Shown in pieces: positions 55,258 to 63,324 of a stretch of 64,000 bases of DNA. The DNA is from Variovorax sp. MHTC-1 (GTDB taxonomy: Bacteria > Pseudomonadota > Gammaproteobacteria > Burkholderiales > Burkholderiaceae_C). The notes beneath the pieces are model-generated. The model was not told where the DNA came from and did no database searches. It worked only from the letters and a program-made list of their open reading frames with translations. Positions within the stretch are counted from its first letter, which is position 1. Each line of letters starts with the position of its first letter. The stretch lies in the NCBI RefSeq assembly GCF_003984645.1, contig NZ_RWKI01000008.1, positions 62,001-126,000 on the forward strand, read 5' to 3'. The translations under genes and the position numbers were made by a program.

Positions 55258-55458
55258 ACCATGCTGTGGATGAAGCATAAGGCGACTGCTCAGGAATTGC
55301 GGCGCGAGCTGGAGGCGCAGTACCAGTCGTGGCACGAGCAAGCTGAAAGGGCATGCAGACCGGAGTCGGCAGATGGCGCCACTGACTTCGGTTCTCTCGA
55401 TGGCGTGCAGGGGCTCGCCTTGTCGGACCGCCCTGGGATGAACCAGAGCAGGGGTTAA
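55258..55458 (+). CDS. Possible small protein between the HAD-PRTase and DprA genes
   Basis: A 66-residue frame, MTMLWMKHKATAQELRRELEAQYQSWHEQAERACRPES..., whose N-terminal half looks like a charged helix. A GGAG-containing site precedes it. No family. It may be a real linker gene of the putative DprA system or chance. Confidence 0.35.
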   Translation, partial: TMLWMKHKATAQELRRELEAQYQSWHEQAERACRPESADGATDFGSLDGVQGLALSDRPGMNQSRG

Positions 55459-55506
55459 CGGATTCGGCGTGGCGGTGTGCGCAGTTAGCAGCTCGCGCCA
55501 TGCGAA

Positions 55507-57012
55507 ATGCTCCTCTTTGCGAAGAGCTTTAGACTGTGCACTCAATCCGTTCGATCAGACCGATATTGCCCAGTGCCAGTCGCCTCCGAGTCCACTCTAC
55601 GCCTGCTCACGCTCTCCACTTTGCGGGGCATTGGACCGGCTGCGCTCAAGAAGATTGCATCGATTCCACAGTTCGCGAGTGCTGACCCCTTAGACTTGGC
55701 CGAGCACGTTCCTGCCTTACAAAAGGCTCTCGCGGCTGCAGAGGCATGGGAAGGCGCCCACAAGATCGCGCAGAAACAGCTGAGAGAAGCGGAAGCAGAC
55801 GGAGCTCGCATCATCTCAGGGGTCGATCCGGACTATCCCCGCCTGCTTCTTGAAACTTACGACGATCCCTTCTTGCTTTTTGTGAAGGGTAAGCTCGCCC
55901 CAGATCCCGAGAAGTCGGTTGCCGTGATCGGAACGCGCGAGCCGACGACGCACGGTGAATTGATCGCCAAGCGCATCGCTGGCTTCTTCGCAGGTCATGG
56001 ATGGAGCATCGTCAGCGGTCTGGCCATTGGTTGTGACGCCATCGCTCACAAGACAGCGCTAGAACAGAACGCACACACGGTCGCCGTGCTCGCACATGGT
56101 CTGCACACCATCGCGCCGACGCGACACAAGGCTTTGGCCCAGGAGATCATCGACGCCGGCGGTGCACTTATCACGGAGTACCGCTACGGCCAGGGAATCC
56201 AGAAACAGCAGTACGTCAAGCGCGATCGCATCCAGGCCGCCATGGCACAGGGGGTTGTCATGGTTCAGTCGGATCTCGTGGGTGGCAGCCTCTACGCTTC
56301 CCGCGCGTCGATCGAGTACGGACGGTGGCTGGCGGTTCCCGTCGCCACGGATCGTGACCAGGAGAACGGCGAACCGAAAGTGCAAGCCAACTTGTTGTTG
56401 GCAAGTGACCAAGACAGAGCACGTGCCGATCTGCTGAGGTGTCCGCCCAACGCGCTGCGGAAGGTCTTCATTCTTCGCAGCAAGGAAGATTACGCGCAGC
56501 TACTGACGGGTGAGCCCACGGCGACAAGCGTTTTCCCAAAGCTCGGGCCTGAAGTGGTGCACCCATCAATCGGCTATCCGGAGCCTAGCAAGCCCGATGA
56601 TGGGGAGCTCGTTGTCCAAGCTCTCCTGGCGCGGTACCGATACGTCCGCTCGAAAATTGCCGAAGTACAAACGTTGCAGCAATGCCTCTCCGATCCGACG
56701 ACTTCGCTGACGACTCATGATTTGGATCATGAGCTGGAGACGCTTCTTTTGCACCTTGACCGCTTTGCGGTGCTTATCGAAAACCAAGTTGCCAAGGGAC
56801 CAGTGATCGAGGCTTCAGCTAGGCTTCGCAAGGAAGTCGCGACTCTGGTCGAGGCTTTGAATCCCCTGATTCACAGTCAGGTGCCGCAGCCAACGCTCTC
56901 TGCAGTCTTCGTGCTCTTTAGGACGCTGGCTGAGGCCGCATTCCACCAGCCCGCACTGGCCGACACTCACAAAGTCCCGTCGACTGACCTCACCGGCACC
57001 TCCACGCAATAG
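55507..57012 (+). CDS. DprA-family protein (DNA-processing-like Rossmann protein), long form
   Basis: A 501-residue protein. A helix-hairpin-helix region (TLRGIGPAALKKIAS) is followed by the DprA Rossmann domain (about 100-310): VAVIGTREPTTHGELIAKRIAGFFAGHGWSIVSGLAIGCDAIAHKTALEQNAHTVAVLAHGLHTIAPTRHKALAQEIIDAGGALITEYRYG. The ~180-residue C-terminal extension is helical and unlike competence DprA. DprA loads RecA on single-stranded DNA in transformation; long island-borne forms like this probably sense foreign DNA instead. A GTG at 55573 is an alternative start. Pairing with the HAD-phosphoribosyltransferase suggests a defence role. Confidence 0.85.
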   Translation: MLLFAKSFRLCTQSVRSDRYCPVPVASESTLRLLTLSTLRGIGPAALKKIASIPQFASADPLDLAEHVPALQKALAAAEAWEGAHKIAQKQLREAEADGARIISGVDPDYPRLLLETYDDPFLLFVKGKLAPDPEKSVAVIGTREPTTHGELIAKRIAGFFAGHGWSIVSGLAIGCDAIAHKTALEQNAHTVAVLAHGLHTIAPTRHKALAQEIIDAGGALITEYRYGQGIQKQQYVKRDRIQAAMAQGVVMVQSDLVGGSLYASRASIEYGRWLAVPVATDRDQENGEPKVQANLLLASDQDRARADLLRCPPNALRKVFILRSKEDYAQLLTGEPTATSVFPKLGPEVVHPSIGYPEPSKPDDGELVVQALLARYRYVRSKIAEVQTLQQCLSDPTTSLTTHDLDHELETLLLHLDRFAVLIENQVAKGPVIEASARLRKEVATLVEALNPLIHSQVPQPTLSAVFVLFRTLAEAAFHQPALADTHKVPSTDLTGTSTQ

Positions 57013-57323
57013 CCTTCCCCCGTCAGCGTCGGGGCGCTTCTCAAAACTGGCGTGAGGCTGCTGTGTCCACCGCGCGTTGCGCGACTTCGCCCGCAGTCGC
57101 GCGCAAGACCTCGACTGAGTAAGTGAGTAAGTCCCGACGTCCACCCATTGCTTACGGGCTCGCGCCGCAAATCGCCCCGAAGATACACGTGGCGTGTCGC
57201 GTCAGATCGCGCTGGGTGGAGCATGACGCCGGGCAAGACCGAGACAGCAATGGTGCAAATTGCCCGTGGGTTGCGGCCATCTCAGCTCAGAGAGCCAGCG
57301 AACGCAATCGAAATCAGGGGGTG
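57013..57323. other. Intergenic region after dprA
   Basis: About 310 bases with no convincing gene, RNA or repeat. It contains a GC-rich inverted repeat just after the stop (CCCCCGTCAGCGTCGGGG) that may be a weak terminator. Nothing else is seen. Confidence 0.4.
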
Positions 57324-57671
57324 CTAAGGATTCTTCGCCGATTCCACACTGCTCTTGTCGATAGCTAGTGACTTAAGTCCTCCTGGCTCGGCGATTTCGT
57401 CCTTGAGAATAAAGTCCCTGCCGTCGGACGGAGCCCAAGACGGGCTTCTACGCTCGATGGTCTTGTCGTTGTCGTCAACGTAGGTGTACACGAAACGACC
57501 AGTGCTGCTTTCGCAACTCGTTCTGACGTTGAACTCGAGTACCCATCCCCCTCCGCTCTTGCTCTGGCTCTTGTGCATTACTGAAGCGTTGCAGTCATTT
57601 GCCGCCATACCAATACTAGGTGCGGCTACAAGCACAAAGAAGACACAGTTGATAGTTAGCGATCGGATCAA
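57324..57671 (-). CDS. Small secreted protein of unknown function
   Basis: A 115-residue protein with a signal peptide (MIRSLTINCVFFVLVAAPSIGMAA, cleavage near 24). The mature part has two cysteines (NDCNASV, RTSCESS) likely to form a disulfide, and a beta-rich sequence (WVLEFNVRTS, RFVYTYVDDND). No family recognised. It stands alone on the minus strand and is lower in GC than the backbone. Confidence 0.6.
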   Translation of the reverse strand: MIRSLTINCVFFVLVAAPSIGMAANDCNASVMHKSQSKSGGGWVLEFNVRTSCESSTGRFVYTYVDDNDKTIERRSPSWAPSDGRDFILKDEIAEPGGLKSLAIDKSSVESAKNP

Positions 57672-57946
57672 GGTGGCTCCCGAGATGAAAGATCGTAGTG
57701 TCGCTTGTAGCCTGGCGGTATATCTGTGTCAACCCTTGGGCTGGAAAATAATAGCTTGCGGGTTTGCTTGAAACACCGGCCGCCTTATATCCTCGATTTT
57801 TGCTGCTCTGTTTCGAATAACAGCGCGCCCTACTGCTCGAAAAATGCCGCAGCGTAATGATGGGAGTGTTGTCCGTTGATTTGCATTGTCATGTCTGACG
57901 ATTAACGCAGGTCCCGCAAGTGCACTGTCTGACCTCCAAGGAGGTG

Positions 57947-59062
57947 CTAAGCTTCGTCCGCGATTTGGGACAGCCTTCTGAAGGCATCTGCGATAGCCTG
58001 CGGCTCTAGGCGCAATGCATCTAAAGAAATTACTATTTCTGTGTAGCAATATTCAGGCATATCAGCTGCTGCGAACCACGTGCCCACCCATTGTTTCGCT
58101 TGCAAGGCAAGCCGTGCTCGCGCCGCCATCATGCGACCTACGCTAACGGGGAAGTACGCACGGAACATGTTTGTGTTTGGAATCTCAGGCACCACGAGGC
58201 AGAAAGTGGACGCCTTTAGCAGACGCGCAACTTCACGAGCGTGCATTACGAAATTATCAAAATTCATGAAGGTGCCTTCAAAACACCTCATCGCATCAAG
58301 AAGTACAGCTGGATGCCTATCGCCAGCAATCCCCTGTCGGTTTGCCCATACCCGTCCGGACGTGACAAACTTCCTTGACCCAGCAAGCATGCCGCCGCCC
58401 ATTGCGCCGACCTCCTTGCTGAAGGAGACATATGAAGAATCGAAGCAGTTCACGACATCGGCGAAATTAGTTTGCAATTGTGGCCTACAGACCCACAGGC
58501 GAGCGCCATCGAGATGTAGCTTTATCTGCCGTGTCAGCGCTATTTGTCGGAGCGCCCGTATTTCCTCCATGGTTGGCAAAACGTTCCCACCTACATGTCT
58601 GCACGGCAACTCTACAACTAGGCATGAAATTTCGTCGGCGAGTACCTCCAGATCTGAACTGCTGAGTGGCCTATCGTAGCTGCCAACCCATACGGCCCGT
58701 AGCGCATGAAGCATTGAATAGCTCTTGTCCTCGTGAAACTCCATATGAGAAGTTGCGTGCATGCCAAATTCACGCTTGCCTGATTGAGCTGCCCAAATTC
58801 GAACCGCAATTTGACACGCGGCCGCGCCACTAATCACAAACAAGCAATCTTCCACGCCCAGCAATGCCGCTATCCGAGCTTCGAATGATTTTTGAGTTGC
58901 TCCACTTTCGAGATCTGCAAATTTGATATCGTTGGCATCGATCCATTGCTGGATTTCATGAAGTCGTGAGCCGAGGTTAAGGGTGTTAGGAATAATGCCG
59001 ACACGAAAGCTGCATTGTTCGTGAAGCTGTGCATCTTCTGCAGAATATCTGAAAATGGTCAT
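57947..59062 (-). CDS. PLP-dependent beta-eliminating lyase (threonine-aldolase-like)
   Basis: A 371-residue fold-type I PLP enzyme. The cofactor lysine is in SSYVSFSKEVGAMGGGMLAG, and the Asp/His region is HLDGARLWV (aspartate pairing with the pyridine nitrogen). ISGAAACQIAVRIW and HMEFHEDKSYSM are also typical of low-specificity threonine aldolases and beta-eliminating lyases. The ATG at 59062 has an AGGA ribosome site; a GTG six codons upstream is possible. It is divergent from the thiazole-peptide cluster about 870 bases away. A role in that cluster, such as amino-acid supply or side-chain cleavage, is possible but unproven. Confidence 0.8.
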   Translation of the reverse strand: MTIFRYSAEDAQLHEQCSFRVGIIPNTLNLGSRLHEIQQWIDANDIKFADLESGATQKSFEARIAALLGVEDCLFVISGAAACQIAVRIWAAQSGKREFGMHATSHMEFHEDKSYSMLHALRAVWVGSYDRPLSSSDLEVLADEISCLVVELPCRHVGGNVLPTMEEIRALRQIALTRQIKLHLDGARLWVCRPQLQTNFADVVNCFDSSYVSFSKEVGAMGGGMLAGSRKFVTSGRVWANRQGIAGDRHPAVLLDAMRCFEGTFMNFDNFVMHAREVARLLKASTFCLVVPEIPNTNMFRAYFPVSVGRMMAARARLALQAKQWVGTWFAAADMPEYCYTEIVISLDALRLEPQAIADAFRRLSQIADEA

Positions 59063-59092
59063 GGCGAAATTCCTCGGCACCTGGGTTTAACC

Positions 59093-59111
59093 GGCAATTT
59101 TAATAATTGCC
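59093..59111. promoter_or_regulatory. Inverted repeat upstream of the lyase gene
   Basis: GGCAATT-TTAAT-AATTGCC is a perfect 7-bp inverted repeat with a 5-base spacer, 31 bases before the lyase start. It is AT-rich in the middle and well placed for an operator or promoter element. No regulator gene for it is visible. Confidence 0.45.
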
Positions 59112-59929
59112 TATATCGATGCTCCGAATTCCGGGTCATTTAACAGGCAATGCTCGACTTGCGTGGTGCGCGTAGCATTTCACGCCTAAAGGCGGATCTG
59201 GTCAACGCACATTCAGGCCCCCCGCGGACGCCGCTGTAATCATTGCAGCCCGTCAGCGCCGCAGGAACCTTGCTTGTCCTGTGTTCTTACATCGAGTCTC
59301 CAAGGCTTGACCGCGCTGGCGCGCAGCCACGGCCTTGCGCGGGCAGCGCTTGGCGTCGGAGCATTTGCTTTCGCGCGCAGGCGACCAGGATTGGGCTGCT
59401 GCATCTCGGCTGCATGCCTCGAGTCAGCTTCCCGCTAGTCCTTTGAGCAGATTGCGTCGTTCGGCGCTGAAGTGCTCGCCCGTGAATACGTAGGCATTGT
59501 GCGGGTGTGCCGCACGAGACACGGCGACCATGTGGGCAAGGGGTGTCAGCACCGATGCATCTCCATCGGACGCATCGATAGCCACACCATACCTCTACGC
59601 GGATTGCAGAAGCAGCTCGCGAAGCGAAGTCGCGCAGTCCGAGGCGGCACTGGGGGCGGCTCACCTTGATCGCTGTACCCCGCAATTGATCTGGATGCCG
59701 CGTTCTGCTCCGGAGGTTGCACGGGCAGTGGACGCAGGAGAAGGCGGTGGCGGTTCGTCCTTTGGTCACGAGGGGCGCTACCTTCGCTTGGATCCTGCAC
59801 TCTGCCTCAATGATCCGGGTGTCATCCAGCACACTGGGTCTTCATCAATATTGATGAGGGCCACGCGCCGCGAGCTTGCACGCAGCGAATAGCAGGAGTA
59901 AATTCGCGCCCTCACTCGAGGAGGTTGCC
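59112..59929. other. Region between lyase and precursor peptide
   Basis: About 820 bases without an intact gene. A minus-strand protein-like fragment (59424-59655, listed separately) lies in the middle. The promoter of the thiazole-peptide operon should be in the right part, before the strong ribosome site GAGGAGG at 59919-59925. Confidence 0.5.
59424..59655 (-). pseudogene. Decayed gene fragment, unknown
   Basis: The frame ending at 59424 reads RYGVAIDASDGDASVLTPL then AHMVAVSRAAHPHNAYVFT and GEHFSAERRNLLKGLAGS before the stop. The same frame continues upstream across a TAG as SAASDCATSLRELLLQSA. Residue usage is natural, and the in-frame stop suggests a pseudogene. No family recognised. 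Confidence 0.4.
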
Positions 59930-60187
59930 ATGCCATTCAAGGACGCACTCGCGAAGCTCGTGAATGATTCAGGTTATCGGTCTCAGGCGATTGCAGACCC
60001 GGGTCTGATCGACAAGGATTTCGATCTGTCAGTCGAGGAGTATGGAGCCTTGACTCAGGCCGCAAGACTTTCGGGTGTGGACATGAACGCGCTGGACAAG
60101 AATCTTGCAACCGCCACAGCTGCTGCCGATACGTCTTGCTGCTGCTGCTGCTGCTGCGGCGAGAGCGGCATCGCGTTGCGCGTCTAG
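59930..60187 (+). CDS. RiPP precursor peptide with seven consecutive cysteines (TOMM substrate)
   Basis: An 85-residue peptide. Residues 1-67 form a leader, MPFKDALAKLVNDSGYRSQ... with ADPGLIDKDFDLSVEEYGAL. This resembles LigA-like leader domains (DP followed by LS.EE). The core begins after AAADTS and reads seven Cys (residues 70-76) then GESGIALRV. All seven Cys are TGC codons in a row. The adjacent YcaO, E1-like and SagB genes would turn Cys (and possibly Ser/Thr) into thiazoles/oxazoles. The start has a strong GAGGAGG site 4 bases upstream. It is the first gene of the operon. Confidence 0.88.
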   Translation: MPFKDALAKLVNDSGYRSQAIADPGLIDKDFDLSVEEYGALTQAARLSGVDMNALDKNLATATAAADTSCCCCCCCGESGIALRV

Positions 60188-60193
60188 TGCCAA

Positions 60194-61006
60194 GTGCCGG
60201 TTCTTAGCGGGCGGCCCTCAAGTTGGGTCGATAGTATCGACGCCCCCTCCGCGGACTTGCGACCGCTGGTTTCCTATCACCTAGCATCGCAAAACTGCCG
60301 CGTTTCGAGAACGTCGGCCCCTGCGAAGGGCGGAGCACCTTCGGATGACTTGGTGCTCATGCAGCCAATCCGCTCTCGGCAAAGCGCTGACGTCGTCGCG
60401 CTGCCTAAATGTACATCGAGCTCCTTCGGCGAGTTAGCGGCTCGCCGCCGGTCTGCTAGAAAATTTTCGGCAAACGCTCTGAGCATTGAGCTATTAAGCA
60501 ACCTCCTGCAGGAGACGCTGGGGGTCACCGGTCGATTGGGAAAGAGTGAAGAGGGTGTGCCTGGTTACCCGCTCTTTCCATACCCATCTGCGGGTGCGTT
60601 GGGGGCCTTGGATGTCTACCTGATCGTGCGACACGTGGCTGCTCTGGCGCCAGGGATATATCGCTTCCTGCCAGATACGTGTTGCCTCGAGCGAGTATCG
60701 GAGTTGAATACCTCCGTTGCGGCGAAGGCGCTGCTCGACGACAGTACGGTCGACCGCTCCGCGACTACGTTGGTGTTCGTTGCCGTCCTCCGGCGATTGA
60801 CGCACAAGTACGGTATTCGATCGTATCGGCTCGCACATCTCGAAGCTGGTCATGCGGCACAAAACGTAGTTCTCCATTGCACAGCGACAGGCTTGTCAAG
60901 CTTCACGTCGTGCGCTTTTCATGATCGAGACATGAGCGCGCTTCTTTGTGTGGATGGATTGACTGAGATCCCGTGCTACGTGGTCCATTTCGGAAATGCA
61001 GCATAG
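60194..61006 (+). CDS. SagB-type azoline dehydrogenase (nitroreductase fold)
   Basis: A 270-residue FMN-dependent dehydrogenase that would oxidise thiazolines to thiazoles. Typical SagB stretches are FGELAARRRSARKFSANALSIELLSNLLQETLG, PSAGALGALDVYLIVRHVAALAPGIYRF, and RRLTHKYGIRSYRLAHLEAGHAAQNVVLHCTATGLSS. A GTG start at 60194 is the best available. It lies 6 bases after the precursor stop and is followed closely by the radical SAM gene. Confidence 0.9.
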   Translation: MPVLSGRPSSWVDSIDAPSADLRPLVSYHLASQNCRVSRTSAPAKGGAPSDDLVLMQPIRSRQSADVVALPKCTSSSFGELAARRRSARKFSANALSIELLSNLLQETLGVTGRLGKSEEGVPGYPLFPYPSAGALGALDVYLIVRHVAALAPGIYRFLPDTCCLERVSELNTSVAAKALLDDSTVDRSATTLVFVAVLRRLTHKYGIRSYRLAHLEAGHAAQNVVLHCTATGLSSFTSCAFHDRDMSALLCVDGLTEIPCYVVHFGNAA

Positions 61007-61021
61007 TTGAGAGGGGTGTTC

Positions 61022-62359
61022 ATGAACTCTTTTGAAGTCAAGGACAATGAGTTCGTAGCCTACTACCCCGTCAATCTCGAAGAACGCGCACCAGGGTCCT
61101 GTCTCTATGAGGTCGAGGAGGCTGCCTTCTACGTCCACATACCATTCTGCGACGCGATCTGCGACTACTGTGGTTTTCCTGTCGCCAGAAAGAAGGGAGG
61201 TAGTGTCGATCGATATCTTGAAGCACTGCTTTTGGAGATATCAACATACGGCAAATCGGACAGTGCAAGGGCGAAGAAATTTATTTGCGGCCACTTCGGC
61301 GGCGGAACGCCCTCTATATTGGAGGCTGATCAACTGCGCCGCGTGCTGGGCGTTCTCCGCCACAGTCTAACAATGGCAGTTGCCGAGCTAACGTTGGAAG
61401 CAAACCCTCTTAGCTTAACCGAAGACAAGGCCCACTCGTATCGTGAGGCGGGCGTAAATCGGCTTAGTCTCGGAATTCAGTCTTTCTCGGATGAAACCCT
61501 TAAGACCATCGGCCGCCCCCATCGACGGAAGGATGTCGACGCAGCGCTCAAATTCATGCCGAAAATTGGTTTTGACTCCTTCTCGATTGACCTCATTTAC
61601 GGTGTTCCTGGTCAAACAACAGAAGGGCTAAAAAACGAATTTCGCCATGCCATTGAAAGTGGTGCAACGCACATAAGTGCGTTCAGACTTGAGGTTATTC
61701 CCTTTACTCGTCTTGCGCTTCGGCGAGGTGCGGGCCTCCTTCCACCTGCTCTGTCTGACAGGACTCTCGACGAAATGGATGATGTGTGCTCCACAATGTT
61801 GGGCGCAGCAGGCTACACGCAATATGGGGCTTTTAGTTTCGCTCGGACAGGATTCGAAAGTCTTCACAATGCGATTGCCTTTTGCGCACCGCAGCGCCAA
61901 TATGTAGGTTTCGGCAACGGCGCGTACTCGTTCGCCGATGGATACACCTACTGCAATGAAGCTCAAGTAGACGCCTATATTGAGCGTGTCTCAGTCTATT
62001 CGAGAGGTACTAGGTATGCGTCGAAGCTTTCAGTTCGAGAGCAAATGGAGCGCTATTGGATACTCGGCATAAAGATGCGCTCGGTGCCACGCGCACCGTT
62101 TATTGCTCAGTTTGGATTAGAGCCGGAAAAGGTTTTTTCGTCACAGCTGGGAATGCTGTGCGATGAAGGATACATGAGTCTTGACATACATGCAGATGTG
62201 TATATTGTGAACGCGAAAGGGCTTTCAAGAATCAATAACATGTGCAAACTGTTCTATGGTGAAAGAAGCCAAGGCCATAGGCAAGTTCGACAGTTTGAGC
62301 CGACGATTGATGTGCGCGACGTAATGTACTTTGTCAAGCGTTCGGGCGAGCACGTGTAA
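61022..62359 (+). CDS. HemN/HemW-like radical SAM protein in TOMM cluster
   Basis: A 445-residue radical SAM enzyme. The cluster motif is HIPFCDAICDYCGF (C43, C47, C50), the CxxxCxxC of the HemN/HemW group. It is followed by FGGGTPSILEADQLRRVL, LTLEANPLSLTEDK and LSLGIQSFSDETLKTIGRPH, all typical. In peptide-natural-product clusters such class C enzymes (as in thiopeptide pathways) methylate azole carbons; a housekeeping coproporphyrinogen or haem-chaperone role is unlikely here. The ATG at 61022 is chosen over upstream non-ATG starts. The next gene begins 2 bases after its stop. Confidence 0.88.
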   Translation: MNSFEVKDNEFVAYYPVNLEERAPGSCLYEVEEAAFYVHIPFCDAICDYCGFPVARKKGGSVDRYLEALLLEISTYGKSDSARAKKFICGHFGGGTPSILEADQLRRVLGVLRHSLTMAVAELTLEANPLSLTEDKAHSYREAGVNRLSLGIQSFSDETLKTIGRPHRRKDVDAALKFMPKIGFDSFSIDLIYGVPGQTTEGLKNEFRHAIESGATHISAFRLEVIPFTRLALRRGAGLLPPALSDRTLDEMDDVCSTMLGAAGYTQYGAFSFARTGFESLHNAIAFCAPQRQYVGFGNGAYSFADGYTYCNEAQVDAYIERVSVYSRGTRYASKLSVREQMERYWILGIKMRSVPRAPFIAQFGLEPEKVFSSQLGMLCDEGYMSLDIHADVYIVNAKGLSRINNMCKLFYGERSQGHRQVRQFEPTIDVRDVMYFVKRSGEHV

Positions 62360-62361
62360 TC

Positions 62362-63312
62362 ATGGCCCATGATAAAGGTGTAGTGCTCGCCCCAGGCTGC
62401 AAGGTTGTTAGGCCGTCTGCCGACCGGATGTTGTTCGTTTTGCCGCATTACAGCCTTGAACTAAGGGGGACAGAGGTTTGCAACGCGGCGAACATCATTG
62501 TCGAAGGACTCGAGCAGCTGGGCGAAACCGCCGAGCTGGAACCGACGCCGCTTGTGCGGGCAACAGCGCGATATCTCCTAAGTTCGGGATTCCTCGTTGA
62601 GCAGAACGGCGAGACAGACCCTCTTGACGAATTTCTGGCGTTGCAGCTAGCGCCTGGGCGGCGTCTTGACAGGCCAAGGGAAAGAGATATTTGCTTACTG
62701 GTTGATCAGCGCACATTCACTAATTCGGCCACCCAAATCGGGTCAGTCGTGCATCAGACAGGAACCGAGCTGGAGTTGAATGAGTATTTAGATCTAGGAG
62801 TGAAGCCGAAACTTATCGCAATCTGGGGCCTGCCCTATCGCTCGAAACGGGCTCACTCGCTTAGCATCGCTCTGCGCAAACGAGGAATTCCTGTCTTATT
62901 CGGTTGCGCTGAAGGGCATATCGTCCGCTTGGGGCCACTTGTTTTTTACGGAGAGTCGCCGTGCCTTGAATGCGTTTCAAGACGGTACGTGTCGAACGCC
63001 GATTCCGTGGAAGAGGATGCCTGGGGTCTCAGAACTCAAGGACTAGACACACCTGATGCCGCATGGGCACCGCTTACGTCATTTGTTCAAATGGGCTTCT
63101 CTTGGTTTCTCATTGAATGTTTGGCCTTTGTTACGGGTGCTGGCCACGGCCATGTAGGGAGAGTGAGTGAATATACATTTGGCGGTTCTGTTGTTGAATA
63201 TACTATTCTCCCGGTTCCAGCCTGCCAGACATGTTTTCCCGCAACTCCCCCATTATTTTCATGGGGAACCGCTACGGTGGCTCCAATTGTCAAGTCCGGG
63301 CGCATAGACTAG
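62362..63312 (+). CDS. TOMM E1-like (ocin-ThiF type) leader-binding/partner protein
   Basis: A 316-residue protein. The N-terminal ~85 residues look like the RiPP leader-recognition region (RMLFVLPHYSLELRGTEVCNAANIIVEGLEQL). The rest is E1/ThiF-like, with zinc-binding cysteines C201/C204 (PCLECVSR) and C288/C291 (ACQTCFP). It lacks an obvious adenylation motif, as expected for the partner that brings leader and substrate to the YcaO cyclodehydratase. It lies between the radical SAM and YcaO genes with 2- and 12-base gaps. Confidence 0.82.
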   Translation: MAHDKGVVLAPGCKVVRPSADRMLFVLPHYSLELRGTEVCNAANIIVEGLEQLGETAELEPTPLVRATARYLLSSGFLVEQNGETDPLDEFLALQLAPGRRLDRPRERDICLLVDQRTFTNSATQIGSVVHQTGTELELNEYLDLGVKPKLIAIWGLPYRSKRAHSLSIALRKRGIPVLFGCAEGHIVRLGPLVFYGESPCLECVSRRYVSNADSVEEDAWGLRTQGLDTPDAAWAPLTSFVQMGFSWFLIECLAFVTGAGHGHVGRVSEYTFGGSVVEYTILPVPACQTCFPATPPLFSWGTATVAPIVKSGRID

Positions 63313-63324
63313 AACGATCTACGA

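Noticed and set aside
61022..62359. Housekeeping HemW or coproporphyrinogen oxidase
   Set aside because: The gene is embedded between SagB and E1-like TOMM genes with almost no spacing, so a peptide-modifying role is more likely.
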